Shown here: positions 1 through 14,539 of the stretch, one piece after another
Position numbering within the stretch: the stretch's first letter is position 1
Layout: each line of letters begins with the position of its first letter
Source: Georgfuchsia toluolica
Lineage (GTDB): Bacteria > Pseudomonadota > Gammaproteobacteria > Burkholderiales > Rhodocyclaceae
Assembly (NCBI RefSeq): GCF_907163265.1
Contig: NZ_CAJQUM010000001.1
Location: forward strand, 2,976,001-3,040,000
Length of the DNA: 64,000 bases
Direction of reading: 5' to 3'
The notes under the pieces: model-generated
Databases searched by the model: none
What the model was told of the DNA's origin: nothing
What the model saw: the letters and a program-made list of their open reading frames with translations, nothing else
Program-made: the position numbers and the translations under genes

Positions 1-141
1 GAGGATCCAACGCAAAGAGTTGGGTAATGCGAGGTCTGTTTTGGCTATCACCCGCCCATTATATTGGCTAAGCTACGGCGTGATTTATTACTGCCAGAGT
101 TAGTAAAACGGCTTTACAGGTATATTGGTTGCTGCTAGGAT

Positions 142-171
142 TTGATGTAAATTATTGGCAATCGCTATAAC
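142..171 (+). promoter_or_regulatory. candidate sigma70 promoter of the pilMNOPQ operon
   Basis: TTGATG (142-147) and TATAAC (166-171) are separated by 18 bases and lie 25 bases before the pilM start, in an AT-rich stretch unlike the coding DNA. No gene is visible in 1-195. The fit to consensus is moderate, so this is a candidate only. Confidence 0.4.
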
Positions 172-195
172 TCAATATTTTTTAAGGGAAATTTC

Positions 196-1275
196 TTGCA
201 GATTGACCTCTCGATCTTCAATCCAAGCAACCGCCCATTGATTGGTTTGGACATTAGTTCATCCTCAATCAAGATGGTCGAGCTTTCGCGCGCCGACAGG
301 GGCGGCATGAAGGTTGAGCGCTATGCGATAGAACTTCTCCCGCATGATGCGGTAGTTGATGGAAAAATCGTCAATATCGAGGCAATTACCGAAACGATCG
401 AGAAAGCGCTACGGCGCATGGGCACCAATGCCAAGCTGGTGGCGATGGCGCTACCTACGGCTGCGGTGATTACAAAAAAAATTATCCTGCCGGCGCATCT
501 GCGTGAGCAGGAGATGGAAGTGCAGGTCGAATCCGAGGCAAATCAATACATTCCGTTTGCGCTTGAAGAGGTCAATCTCGACTTTCAGGTTATGGGGCCC
601 GCTCCATCCGGCCCGGACGAGGTGGAAGTTCTGCTCGCTGCTTCGCGCAAGGAGATGGTTGATGATCGCGTTGCTTGTGCCCTTGGCGCCAAGTTGAAGG
701 CTTGGGTGATGGACATCGAGGCCTATGCCGCTCAAGCCGCATTCGAGTTGGTGGAGACACAGCTACCTGCCGGCGGTCGCGATCAATGTATCGCCTTGGT
801 TGATGTGGGCGCCAACGTCATGAATGTGACCATGATGCGCAATGACCAGACGCTTTACAATCGCGAACAGGCGTTTGGAGGCGCGCAACTCACCCAGGAC
901 ATCATGCGCACCTACGGCATGAGCGGCGATGAAGCCGAGGCCGCCAAGCGATCGGGTTCTCTGCCCGACAACTACGAGAAAGAAATTCTCGGCCCATTTC
1001 TAGAAAGCATGGCACAGGAGGTGGCCAGGGCTTTGCAGTTCTTTTTCACGTCGACGCAATATACCCAGATTGATCATATTGTATTGTCGGGAGGATGTGC
1101 GACATTGCCCAATGTAAGTGAGGCGATCTTTGCTCATACCCAGGTGAATACAGTTATCGCGAACCCGTTCACCAATATGACTTTGGCGTCGCGAGTCAAG
1201 GCGCGCGCACTTCTTGCCGACGCGCCCTCCCTGATGATCGCCTGCGGCCTCGCCTTGAGGAGGTTCGACCAGTGA
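196..1275 (+). CDS. pilM: type IV pilus assembly protein PilM
   Basis: Actin-like cytoplasmic ATPase that docks on the N-terminus of PilN and links the inner-membrane alignment complex of the type IV pilus to its motors. At 359 residues it has the family length. The actin-fold phosphate-1 loop (GLDISSSSIKMVEL, about 17-30), phosphate-2 loop (LVDVGANVMNVTM) and adenosine motif (VLSGGCATLPN) are all visible. The start is a TTG preceded by AAGGGAA five bases upstream; no ATG fits better. First gene of pilMNOPQ, and its stop overlaps the pilN start (GTGA). Confidence 0.95.
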   Translation: MQIDLSIFNPSNRPLIGLDISSSSIKMVELSRADRGGMKVERYAIELLPHDAVVDGKIVNIEAITETIEKALRRMGTNAKLVAMALPTAAVITKKIILPAHLREQEMEVQVESEANQYIPFALEEVNLDFQVMGPAPSGPDEVEVLLAASRKEMVDDRVACALGAKLKAWVMDIEAYAAQAAFELVETQLPAGGRDQCIALVDVGANVMNVTMMRNDQTLYNREQAFGGAQLTQDIMRTYGMSGDEAEAAKRSGSLPDNYEKEILGPFLESMAQEVARALQFFFTSTQYTQIDHIVLSGGCATLPNVSEAIFAHTQVNTVIANPFTNMTLASRVKARALLADAPSLMIACGLALRRFDQ

Positions 1276-1868
1276 TCAGAGTCAATCTCCTGCCGCATCG
1301 CGAAGAAAAGCGAAAGGCAAGGCGCCAGCAGTTTTTCGCCGTGGCCGGTTTATTGGTGGTTTTGGCCGGGGTTATCTGGTTTCTTGGTTTTACAGTCATC
1401 AATGGATACATAAACACGCAGCAGGCGACGAACGAGTATCTAGAAAAGGAAATCAATGTCCTTAAAAAGCAAATTGAAGAGATTTCCAGCCTCAAGGAGC
1501 AGACCGATGCCTTGCTTGCCCGCAAACAGGTTATTGAGTCACTACAGGGGAGCCGGGCACAAACGGTGACGCTGTTCACTGAACTATTAAGCCGCGTTCC
1601 GGACGGAATCAGGCTGGTTTCATTGGGCCAGGATGGGCGCAAAATCGCTATTACCGGTGAGGCCTTGTCAGAGGCGCGCGTATCGACATTACTCCGTTCT
1701 TTGGAAGAGTCGCCGTTATTCGAGCATGCCGTACCGATTGAGATACGGGCAATACCTTCCGCCAGTAATAACTCGTTGTTCACCTTCCAGTTATCGGTGA
1801 TGATTGCACAGCCATCGGTGGACGCGACGAAGGCGAAACCGCGTACTGGGGGAGCAGCCAAAGGCTAG
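1272..1868 (+). CDS. pilN: type IV pilus inner-membrane protein PilN
   Basis: Bitopic inner-membrane protein of the pilus alignment complex. The conserved cytoplasmic N-terminus (MIRVNLLPHRE) is the known PilM-binding peptide. One membrane segment at about 23-45 is followed by a coiled coil and a periplasmic ferredoxin-like domain. It is 198 residues long and starts with GTG overlapping the pilM stop by four bases, which implies translational coupling. It is expected to form a heterodimer with PilO, encoded next. Confidence 0.95.
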   Translation: MIRVNLLPHREEKRKARRQQFFAVAGLLVVLAGVIWFLGFTVINGYINTQQATNEYLEKEINVLKKQIEEISSLKEQTDALLARKQVIESLQGSRAQTVTLFTELLSRVPDGIRLVSLGQDGRKIAITGEALSEARVSTLLRSLEESPLFEHAVPIEIRAIPSASNNSLFTFQLSVMIAQPSVDATKAKPRTGGAAKG

Positions 1869-1869
1869 A

Positions 1870-2565
1870 ATGATGGAAAAACCGGCTCTGCCCAAATTCA
1901 CGATACCCGCCATTGATTTTAAAGGCATGGCGGAAGACTTCAGGACGCTGGATCCCAGAGATCCCGGTTTGTGGCCCACAGCGCCAAGGCTGGTCATTCT
2001 CGTTGCCTTGTTCATCGGCTTGCTCGCTGCCGCTTGGTTCACTGGATGGAGCGGGCAACTCGATGAACTTGATGCAAAGCGAAAAAAGGAAATTGAGCTC
2101 AAGAATGACTGGTTGGCAAAAAAGTCAAAGGCAATCAACCTTGACGAATACCGCAAGCAACTCACGGAAATTGACCGGTCGTTCGGTGATCTGCTGAAAC
2201 AGTTGCCGAACAAGGCCGAAATCGACGGCATGATTGTCGACGTCAGTCAGGCGGCCCTGACGCGCGGACTTAAACAGGAACTCTTCAAACCCGGCGCGGA
2301 ATCCAAACAGGAATTCTATGCTACGGTGCCTATCAGCCTGATTCTCACCGGTGGTTACAACGAGCTGGGAGCATTTGCTGCGGATATCGCCAAATTGCCC
2401 CGTATTGTGACGCTAAATAACATCAAATTAAAACCAAAAGATAAAGCGGGCGGCGTGCTCACGATGGATGCAACGGCCATGACCTATCGTTACCTGGACG
2501 ACTCGGAGATGGCAGCGCAGAAAAAAGGTAAGGCAGCGGCCAAAAAAGCGGGTGGCGGACGATGA
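1870..2565 (+). CDS. pilO: type IV pilus inner-membrane protein PilO
   Basis: Partner of PilN in the periplasmic part of the pilus alignment complex. The protein of 231 residues has a single membrane segment near residues 38-55, a coiled coil (LDAKRKKEIELKNDWLAKK) and a C-terminal PilO fold. The open frame extends upstream into pilN, but the tandem ATGATG at 1870/1873, with AAGG five bases before it and directly after the pilN stop, is the natural start. The C-terminus is Lys/Ala-rich. The pilP start overlaps its stop (ATGA). Confidence 0.92.
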   Translation: MMEKPALPKFTIPAIDFKGMAEDFRTLDPRDPGLWPTAPRLVILVALFIGLLAAAWFTGWSGQLDELDAKRKKEIELKNDWLAKKSKAINLDEYRKQLTEIDRSFGDLLKQLPNKAEIDGMIVDVSQAALTRGLKQELFKPGAESKQEFYATVPISLILTGGYNELGAFAADIAKLPRIVTLNNIKLKPKDKAGGVLTMDATAMTYRYLDDSEMAAQKKGKAAAKKAGGGR

Positions 2566-3131
2566 AGCAATGGAACCGGCTCCTTGTTGTTTTTGTCGCA
2601 TCAACATCGTTGTTGCTGTCAGGTTGCGGTAACGACGATCATGGCGACATACGCGCCTGGATGTTGGAATCCTCCAAAGACTTGCGTGGCCATGTCCCCG
2701 ATTTGCCGCAAATCAAGCCGCTGGACGTCAAGCCTTACGAGCCGGGCGACTTGATTTCCCCTTTCTCCCAGGAAAAAGTGATTTCGGGCGGGATCGCCAG
2801 CAGTGCGCAGATAGTGCACGCCGGGGGGCTGACGCCATTGAATCCCGACATCTATCCCTTGATCAAGGTACCGCTGGAAACCATACGTTTCGTCGGGACG
2901 ATCATTGTTGATAAAGACGTGCGTGCGCTGGTGCAGGTGGAGCGAGAACCAGTACGGCAGGTGCGGATCGGGGAATACATGGGGCAGAACCATGGCCGCG
3001 TTCAGCGGATAACACCTGCCAGCGGTGATTCTCCGGGACAGGTGCTGCTGAAGGAGAAGCTTTTCGACAAAGGGGTATGGGTCGAACGGGATACCGTCTT
3101 CCCGGTGCAGGGTAAAGGAGACCGGAAATGA
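2562..3131 (+). CDS. pilP: type IV pilus lipoprotein PilP
   Basis: Lipoprotein that connects the PilNO complex to the PilQ secretin. A signal peptide with lipobox LSGC puts the lipidated Cys at residue 22. A flexible Pro-rich stretch follows, then the C-terminal beta domain (VPLETIRFVGTI, and VQVEREPVRQVRIGEYMG) typical of PilP. It is 189 residues long, with ATGA overlaps at both ends, so it is coupled to pilO and pilQ. Confidence 0.94.
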   Translation: MKQWNRLLVVFVASTSLLLSGCGNDDHGDIRAWMLESSKDLRGHVPDLPQIKPLDVKPYEPGDLISPFSQEKVISGGIASSAQIVHAGGLTPLNPDIYPLIKVPLETIRFVGTIIVDKDVRALVQVEREPVRQVRIGEYMGQNHGRVQRITPASGDSPGQVLLKEKLFDKGVWVERDTVFPVQGKGDRK

Positions 3132-5377
3132 TTCAGAAACGACGATTGATTGGCGGTTTGTGCGCGGCGTTTTTATTCGCGCTGGGAATCGCGACGACAA
3201 CATGCCGGGCGGTTGCCGCCGAAGAGGGTGCTAACGCGGCTGCCGTTACCTCCAACGCAATCGAAAAGATCGAAGCCTCCGCCATTTCAGGCCAGACGCT
3301 GCTCAAGGTTACATTGCGCCAACCCTTGGCTAATCTGCCATCGTCCTTTACCGTGTCGTCGCCCCCACGCATCGCATTCGACTTCCTCGATACCGCAAAT
3401 GCATCAGGTAACAATTCGAAGAAGGTTTCCCTATCCGATTTGCAAAGCATCAATATTGTCCAGGCCGGCGGCCGCACCCGGCTTGTTCTGAATCTGAATC
3501 GCCCCAGCCGCTACGAAGCGAGACTCGATGGCAGCGTGCTCTACATCTCACTGGGTGGAGCGGCGGCTTCCATGGCCGCAACTTCCGGCGCCGGGAAGCC
3601 ACGCAATGCAGCCGCTGTTGCAGGTCGGTCATCCGGCGAAGGCAACTCCATACAGAATGTCGACTTCCGCGCGGAGTCGTCCGATGTGGCCAGAATAAAT
3701 ATCGACTTGTCGGACCCCAATCCACTCATTGACGTAAAGCGCCAGGGATCAAGCCTTGTGTTATTGCTACAAAGCGTGAAACTGCCTGATCGTTTGGCGC
3801 GGCGCCTTGATGTGCGGGATTTTGGCACCCCCGTCGTCAGCGCCACCACCACGGCTCTGGGTCAGGGAACCCAGGTGGTAATTGTTGGCCGCGGTGACTG
3901 GGACTACAACGTGACGCAACTCGATACCTCGGTAAAAATCGAGGTGCGGCGTGTCGTGAATGATCCAAGCAGCCTGACGAGCGCCAAGGAGATTCAGGGG
4001 AAGACGGTCAGTTTCAACTTTACACAACCGGTTCCGGTGAGCCAGATGATCGGCATTTTTCAGGACATTACGGGCCTCAACTTTGTCATCATGCCGGGGG
4101 TCAGCGGCGAGATCGAACGCCTGAAGATGGAGAACACGCCGGTCGAAACCGCGATTGACGTTATAAACCGCATGTACGGCCTTTCAATGCGCCGTTATGG
4201 CAACCTCGTCGTGGTCGGCAAGGCCACTGATTTGGCCAAGTACGAAAAAGAAGCGCACGATTTGTCCGTGGCGCGGCAGGACGCTGCGCCGATTGAGCAG
4301 GAGTCGATCAAGGTTCGGTACAGGCCTGCTGCTGAAATCGTGGCGGCACTCACGGGCATTCCGCTGGCTTCGAATGCCGGCAGTGGCGGCAACACATACG
4401 GAACAGGCTCGACCGTGCCATCCCAAGGGAGTGGAAATCAAGCACAAAGTTCACCGTCCGGTGCTCCCGCACCTGGCAAGTCCATCATCTCGGCCCGCGG
4501 CAGCATTGCCTTCGATGAGGTAACCAACACGATATTCGTCGAGGAAACCAGAGCCCAACTCAACAAGATCAGGGAACGAGTAGCTGCACTGGATCTGCCC
4601 ATCAAGCAGGTGATGATCGAGGCGCGTATTGTGAGCGTTACAAAGGATTTTTCCAGAACGCTCGGATCCAAGCTGAGTTTCATCGCCAATCCGTCGAATG
4701 CAACGTTGTCGGGTACGCTTGCCAGCAGCCCAAACGCACCACCTGGCATCACCTCGACTTATGGTCCCGGCAGGCAAACCATACTCAATGGTGGCTTTAA
4801 TGCCAGCGCAGGCGCGAACTCCAGTGACATTATGTTATCTTTGTTGAACTCCAGCCAAACTCGTCTATTGCAGCTCGAACTTTCTGCCAGCGAAACTGAT
4901 GGAAGTTCGAAGAGTATCGCTTCACCCAAAATCTTGACCCAGGATGGCCGAAAGGCCACGATTACTGACGGTCAGACCTTGTTCTATCAACTTCAAGGCG
5001 GCACTGCTGGGCCAACCACCGTATCGGTCGATGCGGCGACCAAACTGGATGTCACCCCACAAATTGGCAGCGACGGGAAAGTCCAACTCAAATTGGAGGT
5101 CAATAAGGGTGGTGTGGGGACTGTTACTACCAATGCCGGGCCCAGCGTGGCCAAGCAGGAGATCAAGACTAACGTGGTTGTGGAAAACGGCGGCACCTTG
5201 ATGTTAGGGGGGGTATTCACTGAGCAAGAGAGTGACGCCACAACCCAGGTTCCTCTTTTGGGCGACATTCCCTACCTTGGCTGGCTGTTCAAACAAAAGG
5301 CAAAAAATCGCACTCGTTCAGAATTGCTCATATTCCTCACTCCCCGCATTGTTACGGAGGAACTGACGCTCCAATAG
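3128..5377 (+). CDS. pilQ: type IV pilus secretin PilQ
   Basis: Outer-membrane secretin through which the pilus fibre passes; it also serves DNA uptake in competent relatives. The 749 residues contain a signal peptide, two AMIN peptidoglycan-binding domains (about 45-145 and 175-275), an STN/N0 domain (about 300-370), a secretin N domain with a Gly/Ser/Pro-rich insert near 415-450, and a C-terminal secretin pore. The pore holds the diagnostic VPLLGDIPYLGWLF and LLIFLTPRIV motifs near the end. Last gene of the pil operon; aroK follows after 12 bases. Confidence 0.96.
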   Translation: MIQKRRLIGGLCAAFLFALGIATTTCRAVAAEEGANAAAVTSNAIEKIEASAISGQTLLKVTLRQPLANLPSSFTVSSPPRIAFDFLDTANASGNNSKKVSLSDLQSINIVQAGGRTRLVLNLNRPSRYEARLDGSVLYISLGGAAASMAATSGAGKPRNAAAVAGRSSGEGNSIQNVDFRAESSDVARINIDLSDPNPLIDVKRQGSSLVLLLQSVKLPDRLARRLDVRDFGTPVVSATTTALGQGTQVVIVGRGDWDYNVTQLDTSVKIEVRRVVNDPSSLTSAKEIQGKTVSFNFTQPVPVSQMIGIFQDITGLNFVIMPGVSGEIERLKMENTPVETAIDVINRMYGLSMRRYGNLVVVGKATDLAKYEKEAHDLSVARQDAAPIEQESIKVRYRPAAEIVAALTGIPLASNAGSGGNTYGTGSTVPSQGSGNQAQSSPSGAPAPGKSIISARGSIAFDEVTNTIFVEETRAQLNKIRERVAALDLPIKQVMIEARIVSVTKDFSRTLGSKLSFIANPSNATLSGTLASSPNAPPGITSTYGPGRQTILNGGFNASAGANSSDIMLSLLNSSQTRLLQLELSASETDGSSKSIASPKILTQDGRKATITDGQTLFYQLQGGTAGPTTVSVDAATKLDVTPQIGSDGKVQLKLEVNKGGVGTVTTNAGPSVAKQEIKTNVVVENGGTLMLGGVFTEQESDATTQVPLLGDIPYLGWLFKQKAKNRTRSELLIFLTPRIVTEELTLQ

Positions 5378-5389
5378 CAACAGTTTGGA

Positions 5390-5920
5390 GTGCTTGTTTT
5401 GTCACAGTCGGTGTTCCTCGTCGGCCTGATGGGCGCTGGCAAGACGACAGTTGGTCGCTTGCTGGCGAAGCGTTTGCAGGCGCGCTTTGTGGATAGCGAT
5501 CATGAAGTCGCGGCTGTGACCGGTGTCAATATCCCGACCATTTTTGATATTGAAGGTGAAGCCGGATTTCGCCGCCGCGAATCGGAGACCATCCAGCGCT
5601 TCAGTCAAGAGGGCAATATCGTCATGGCGACCGGCGGCGGCGCGGTACTTGATCCGGATAACAGGCAATGCCTGCGAAACAGGGGAACCGTTGTCTATCT
5701 TTCCGCGTCCCCCGAAACCTTATATGAACGTACACGACGCGATTCAGGCCGCCCTCTGTTGCAGGTGAAAGATCGGCTGACCCGGTTGCGCGAACTGCAC
5801 CAGCAGCGCGACCCCTTCTATCGCGAGGTTGCGCATATCATCATCGAAGTGGGGCGCACCTCGGCGTCCCAGGTTGTTCGACAAATACTCGCGGCACTGG
5901 CATCCGATGCACGCACTTGA
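5390..5920 (+). CDS. aroK: shikimate kinase
   Basis: Phosphorylates shikimate at the 3-OH with ATP, the fifth step of chorismate synthesis. The Walker A loop GLMGAGKTT (12-20), the DSD and RRRESE substrate-binding elements and the ATGGGAV segment are intact. The longest frame starts at GTG 5390, but GGAG occupies 5387-5390. A TTG at 5399, eight bases after GGAG, is therefore a better ribosome start and would shorten the protein by three residues to 173. It follows pilQ and overlaps aroB by 14 bases, the usual betaproteobacterial order. Confidence 0.94.
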   Translation: MLVLSQSVFLVGLMGAGKTTVGRLLAKRLQARFVDSDHEVAAVTGVNIPTIFDIEGEAGFRRRESETIQRFSQEGNIVMATGGGAVLDPDNRQCLRNRGTVVYLSASPETLYERTRRDSGRPLLQVKDRLTRLRELHQQRDPFYREVAHIIIEVGRTSASQVVRQILAALASDART

Positions 5921-7025
5921 AGTTTCTCTCGGGGATCGCAGCTACCCCATCCTGATCGGTCCTGGCCTTTACGCTGCCACGGCGTTGATGGTTGACCATT
6001 TTGTGGGCAAGCGTGTGGCGATTGTCACCAATGAAACGATAGCGCCGCTATATCTGGCACCATTGACGAACGCTTTGCGTGATCTAGGTCTGTCAGTCGT
6101 CGAGATTGTTCTGCCCGATGGCGAGACCTACAAGACCGGCAATACGCTTGACCGCATCTATGATGCCCTGATGCGTGAGCGCTGCGATCGCAGCACGACG
6201 CTGATCGCACTGGGCGGCGGCGTGATCGGTGATATGTGCGGCTATGCGGCGGCGACCTACCAGCGTGGCGTCCCCTTCATCCAGATCCCGACGACCCTGC
6301 TCGCGCAAGTTGACTCTTCAGTCGGCGGCAAAACCGGCATCAACCATCCGCTCGGCAAGAACATGATTGGTGCCTTCTGGCAACCGAAGCTGGTGCTTGC
6401 CGATACGGATACCTTGAATACCCTGCCGGCGCGCGAACTCTCTGCAGGTCTGGCCGAGGTCATCAAGTATGGGTTGATCCGGGACTACGCTTTCTTTGAA
6501 TGGCTGGAAGACAACATGGATCGGCTGGTCAGTTGCGATCCCGATGCACTGACCTACGCCATCGAGCGCTCGTGCGCCAACAAGGCGGAAGTGGTGGCCG
6601 GCGATGAAAGGGAGACCGCCAAGGAAGGTGGGCGCGCCCTGCTCAACCTTGGCCACACCTTCGGCCATGCCATAGAGACCGCGCTTGGTTACGGTACATG
6701 GCTACATGGTGAAGCGGTGGCAACCGGCATGCTGATGGCGGCGCAGCTCTCGGCGCATCTTGGCTGGCTTGCATCGAGCGACGTTGCGCGCATTGGCGAC
6801 TTGCTTGCGCGCGCCAGATTGCCACTTAAAGCGCCGCGTCTTGGGGCCGAAAAATATTTCGATCTCATGGGGCATGACAAGAAGAACATCGGTGGACGTT
6901 TGCGCCTTGTCCTGCTCAAGCGCATTGGCGAAGCCATTACGACCAGTGCCATTGAACCGGGCGATGTGCTCGCGGCCATCGCCGCCTGCTGTGCGGACCA
7001 AAAGGAACCCTCAAGGGATGGCTGA
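5907..7025 (+). CDS. aroB: 3-dehydroquinate synthase
   Basis: Converts DAHP to 3-dehydroquinate, the second step of the shikimate pathway, using NAD and a divalent metal. The 372 residues begin [18 protein letters not shown]-binding [14 protein letters not shown] and the signature [19 protein letters not shown] are present, as are the metal-ligand histidines in [12 protein letters not shown] and [11 protein letters not shown] chose the ATG at 5907 inside the aroK end because upstream in-frame codons are out of family. The stop overlaps the dgt start. Confidence 0.96.
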   Translation: MHALEVSLGDRSYPILIGPGLYAATALMVDHFVGKRVAIVTNETIAPLYLAPLTNALRDLGLSVVEIVLPDGETYKTGNTLDRIYDALMRERCDRSTTLIALGGGVIGDMCGYAAATYQRGVPFIQIPTTLLAQVDSSVGGKTGINHPLGKNMIGAFWQPKLVLADTDTLNTLPARELSAGLAEVIKYGLIRDYAFFEWLEDNMDRLVSCDPDALTYAIERSCANKAEVVAGDERETAKEGGRALLNLGHTFGHAIETALGYGTWLHGEAVATGMLMAAQLSAHLGWLASSDVARIGDLLARARLPLKAPRLGAEKYFDLMGHDKKNIGGRLRLVLLKRIGEAITTSAIEPGDVLAAIAACCADQKEPSRDG

Positions 7026-8139
7026 TCTGGCGTCCTTTGCGGTGAGTGAGGCCAATTCTCGCGGCCGCGCCATCAGCGAACCCAAACCCGCTGCACGTTC
7101 CGAGTTCCAGCGCGATCGTGACCGCGTCATCCACTCCACCGCATTCCGTCGCCTCGAGTACAAGACGCAGGTTTTCGTCAATCATGAAGGTGACCTGTTC
7201 CGCACGCGGCTGACGCATTCGATTGAAGTCGGTCAGATTTCCCGCACCATTGCCCATGCACTGCGCGTTAACGACGATCTGGCGGAGGCCATCGCGCTAG
7301 CGCATGATCTTGGCCACACGCCCTTTGGCCACGCGGGGCAGGATGCGCTCAATGAATGCATGCGCGAATACGGTGGTTTCGAACACAACCTGCAATCACT
7401 GCGCATCGTGGATCGTCTCGAAGAGCGCTATGGTGCCTTCGACGGCCTCAACCTGACGTATGAGACGCGCGAAGGGATACTTAAGCACTGTTCGCTCAAG
7501 AATGCGCGCGAACTCGGCGATCTTGGCCTGCGTTTCATCGACAAGCGCCAGCCTTCAATAGAAGCGCAGATATGCAACCTTGCCGATGAAATTGCCTATA
7601 ACAATCACGATATCGACGATGGGCTGCGCAGCGGCCTGCTCGCGCTGGAGCAGATGCGGGAAGTCGCATTGTTTGACCATCATGCGGAGGCAGCGATAAA
7701 TCAATTCCCTGCGTTGAGTGGCCGCCGCCTGATTCATGAAACCATACGCCGCATGATCAATGCCCAAGTGACTGATTTGCTTGCGGAGACAAATCGGCGT
7801 ATTGCGGCAATGGGTATCCGTTCGCTTGACGATGTGCATGAGGCGTCGCAAGTGGTTGGTTTCAGTGCCGCCATGCACGAAGATAATCAGCGCTTGAAAA
7901 AATTCCTGCGCAACCAGCTATATTGCCACTATCAGGTATTGCGCATGACCACCAAGGCGCGCCGCATCATCGCGGATCTGTTTTGCGCTTTTTTGGCCGA
8001 TCCTCGCCTATTACCACCACAATACCAACGCATGGCCGAATCAGACAAGCCCCGCGCCATCGCCGATTATGTTTCTGGCATGACCGATCGCTACGCCATG
8101 AAGGAACATCGACGCCTGTTTGCCGTTGCCGAAGCCTGA
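7018..8139 (+). CDS. dgt: deoxyguanosinetriphosphate triphosphohydrolase-like dNTPase
   Basis: HD-superfamily enzyme that hydrolyses dNTPs to nucleoside and triphosphate. Of 373 residues, the HD metal site is readable as His67 (RLTHSIE), His96-Asp97 ([11 protein letters not shown]) and a later Asp in [14 protein letters not shown]. The length and the early [10 protein letters not shown] motif match the short dgt type 2 family. The ATG at 7018 overlaps the aroB stop by eight bases, with AAGGA 11 bases upstream; a GTG at 7042 is possible but less conserved. An intrinsic terminator follows the gene. Confidence 0.92.
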   Translation: MADLASFAVSEANSRGRAISEPKPAARSEFQRDRDRVIHSTAFRRLEYKTQVFVNHEGDLFRTRLTHSIEVGQISRTIAHALRVNDDLAEAIALAHDLGHTPFGHAGQDALNECMREYGGFEHNLQSLRIVDRLEERYGAFDGLNLTYETREGILKHCSLKNARELGDLGLRFIDKRQPSIEAQICNLADEIAYNNHDIDDGLRSGLLALEQMREVALFDHHAEAAINQFPALSGRRLIHETIRRMINAQVTDLLAETNRRIAAMGIRSLDDVHEASQVVGFSAAMHEDNQRLKKFLRNQLYCHYQVLRMTTKARRIIADLFCAFLADPRLLPPQYQRMAESDKPRAIADYVSGMTDRYAMKEHRRLFAVAEA

Positions 8140-8229
8140 GGCATGTAAAACGACGCCTGCTGCGTCGCAACGTATTGAGTTCACGGCCAATCAGCGGTAT
8201 ATTTCCGCATCAGCGTCAGCAGTTTTCTT

Positions 8230-8265
8230 AAAGCCGGGGAGAGTTGCCTGCCCCCGGCTTTTTTG
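8230..8265 (+). terminator. intrinsic terminator after dgt
   Basis: A perfect ten-base stem (AAAGCCGGGG at 8230-8239 with CCCCGGCTTT at 8252-8261) and a 12-base loop run into a T tract. It separates the pil-aro-dgt block from gltB. Confidence 0.85.
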
Positions 8266-8311
8266 CCGGCTTCACCGCCGTGCTGACCCCCGGTATTCAA
8301 GGAAACCAAAG

Positions 8312-12934
<4,623 letters not shown>

Positions 12935-12940
12935 TGTACG

Positions 12941-13057
12941 CCTTCCTCCCACTCCCCTTCCCGAGGAGGGGGATGACTTCGGTTCAGTCGCCGCAAACTG
13001 CGCGGCTACTTTCATGCAATGACTTGCTGCCCCCTTGGGGCGGCCCTGCGGAGGCAG
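12941..13057 (+). repeat. dispersed repeat copy A between gltB and gltD
   Basis: Non-coding spacer of about 117 bases. It carries the 20-base block CCCCTTCCCGAGGAGGGGGA (12954-12973), a TTTCATGCAATGACTTGC-like middle and a terminal GCGGAGGCAG (13048-13057). The same blocks recur in the same order before rpsJ (52775-52864). The first block is nearly self-complementary and can fold. The element's last bases supply the GGAGG ribosome site of gltD. Copy limits are approximate. Confidence 0.65.
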
Positions 13058-13062
13058 CATAA

Positions 13063-14529
13063 ATGGGCAAGCCCACCGGATTTCTTGAGTATCAGCGTTT
13101 GTCCGAGGCTTACCTGCCGATTGCCAAGCGCGTCAAGACCTATCAGGAATTCGTCCTTCGACTGAGCGATGAGGAAGCCAAGATTCAGGGCGCGCGCTGC
13201 ATGGATTGCGGCATCCCGTTCTGCAACACCGGCTGTCCGGTCAATAACATCATTCCGGACTGGAACGATCTCGTCTATCGCGGCAATTGGCGCGAGGCAA
13301 TCGAGGTGCTGCATTCGACCAACAATTTCCCGGAATTCACCAGCCGCATTTGCCCGGCGCCGTGCGAGGCCGCCTGCACGCTGAACATTCCGCCGACAGC
13401 CCCGGTCGGCATCAAGTCGATTGAACGCGTCATCATCGACAAGGCGGCCGAAAATGGCTGGGTAGTACCACAGCCGCCGCGGCGCAAGACCGGGAAGAAG
13501 ATTGCTGTCGTCGGAAGCGGACCGGCTGGCCTCGCTGCTGCACAACAACTGGCACGTGTCGGCCATGACGTCACCGTGTTCGAGAAAAGCAATCGCATTG
13601 GCGGTCTGTTGCGTTACGGCATTCCTGACTTCAAGCTCGACAAGCGCCTGATCGACTGGCGCATGGCGCAGATGGTGGCTGAAGGCGTCAGATTCCAGAC
13701 CGGCGTGCTCATATCAAATGCTGCCCTGCCCAAAGGGGTGATCAGCGACGCGAAAATGGTCATCAGCGCCGAGAAATTGAAGAAGGATTTTGACGCCGTG
13801 GTACTTGCCGGCGGTTCCGAAACCCCGCGTGATTTGCCAGTGCCAGGGCGCCAACTCGAAGGCGTGTATTTCGCGATGGAATTTCTGGTGCCGCAGAACA
13901 AGGAAAACCACGGCGACATAGAGAATCCGATTTCGGCCAAGGGCAGGCATGTGGTCGTGATCGGCGGCGGCGATACCGGATCCGACTGCGTTGGCACATC
14001 CAACCGGCACGGTGCAGCGAGCGTGACCCAGATCGAATTGCTGCCGCAACCACCCGAACGGGAAGACAGTGCGCTGGTGTGGCCCTACTGGCCGTTGAAA
14101 TTGCGCACCTCGTCGTCGCATGAAGAAGGTTGCGCCCGTGATTGGAGCATCGGCACGAAAGAGTTTGTCGGCGAGAGTGGGAAACTCAGGGCAATTCGCG
14201 CCGTCCGTCTCGAATGGAAGGACGGCAGGATGAGCGAAGTAGAGGGATCGGAATTCGAAATCAAGGCCGATCTTGCCTTTCTCGCCATGGGCTTCACTGC
14301 TCCAGTCGGCGGTGTCCTCGACGCCTTTGGCGTGGACAAGGATGCACGCGGTAATGCCAAGGCCACGACCGACGGCGCTGGCTGCTATGCGACTAATGTG
14401 GCTGGAGTGTACGCGGCCGGTGACATGCGCCGCGGCCAGTCGCTCGTGGTATGGGCGATTCGCGAAGGACGCCAGTGCGCGCGCGAAGTCGACCAGTTCC
14501 TGATGGGCAGCACTACGCTGCCGCGTTAG
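13063..14529 (+). CDS. gltD: glutamate synthase (NADPH) small subunit
   Basis: Transfers electrons from NADPH through FAD and two 4Fe-4S clusters to GltB. The 488 residues show the N-terminal cysteine clusters ([17 protein letters not shown] and [11 protein letters not shown]), the FAD-binding [15 protein letters not shown] and the NADPH-binding [14 protein letters not shown]. The ATG at 13063 has GGAGG eight bases upstream, provided by the end of the repeat that separates it from gltB. Beta-subunit length is as usual. Confidence 0.96.
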   Translation: MGKPTGFLEYQRLSEAYLPIAKRVKTYQEFVLRLSDEEAKIQGARCMDCGIPFCNTGCPVNNIIPDWNDLVYRGNWREAIEVLHSTNNFPEFTSRICPAPCEAACTLNIPPTAPVGIKSIERVIIDKAAENGWVVPQPPRRKTGKKIAVVGSGPAGLAAAQQLARVGHDVTVFEKSNRIGGLLRYGIPDFKLDKRLIDWRMAQMVAEGVRFQTGVLISNAALPKGVISDAKMVISAEKLKKDFDAVVLAGGSETPRDLPVPGRQLEGVYFAMEFLVPQNKENHGDIENPISAKGRHVVVIGGGDTGSDCVGTSNRHGAASVTQIELLPQPPEREDSALVWPYWPLKLRTSSSHEEGCARDWSIGTKEFVGESGKLRAIRAVRLEWKDGRMSEVEGSEFEIKADLAFLAMGFTAPVGGVLDAFGVDKDARGNAKATTDGAGCYATNVAGVYAAGDMRRGQSLVVWAIREGRQCAREVDQFLMGSTTLPR

Positions 14530-14539
14530 GGTTGCCGGC

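Noticed and set aside
8140-8311. Possible riboswitch or glutamine-sensing leader before gltB
   Set aside because: The only clear structure is the dgt terminator; the 47 bases after it are too short for a known riboswitch class.
12941-13057. The gltB-gltD spacer as a small coding gene
   Set aside because: No frame has a start with a ribosome site, and the sequence recurs as non-coding DNA before rpsJ.
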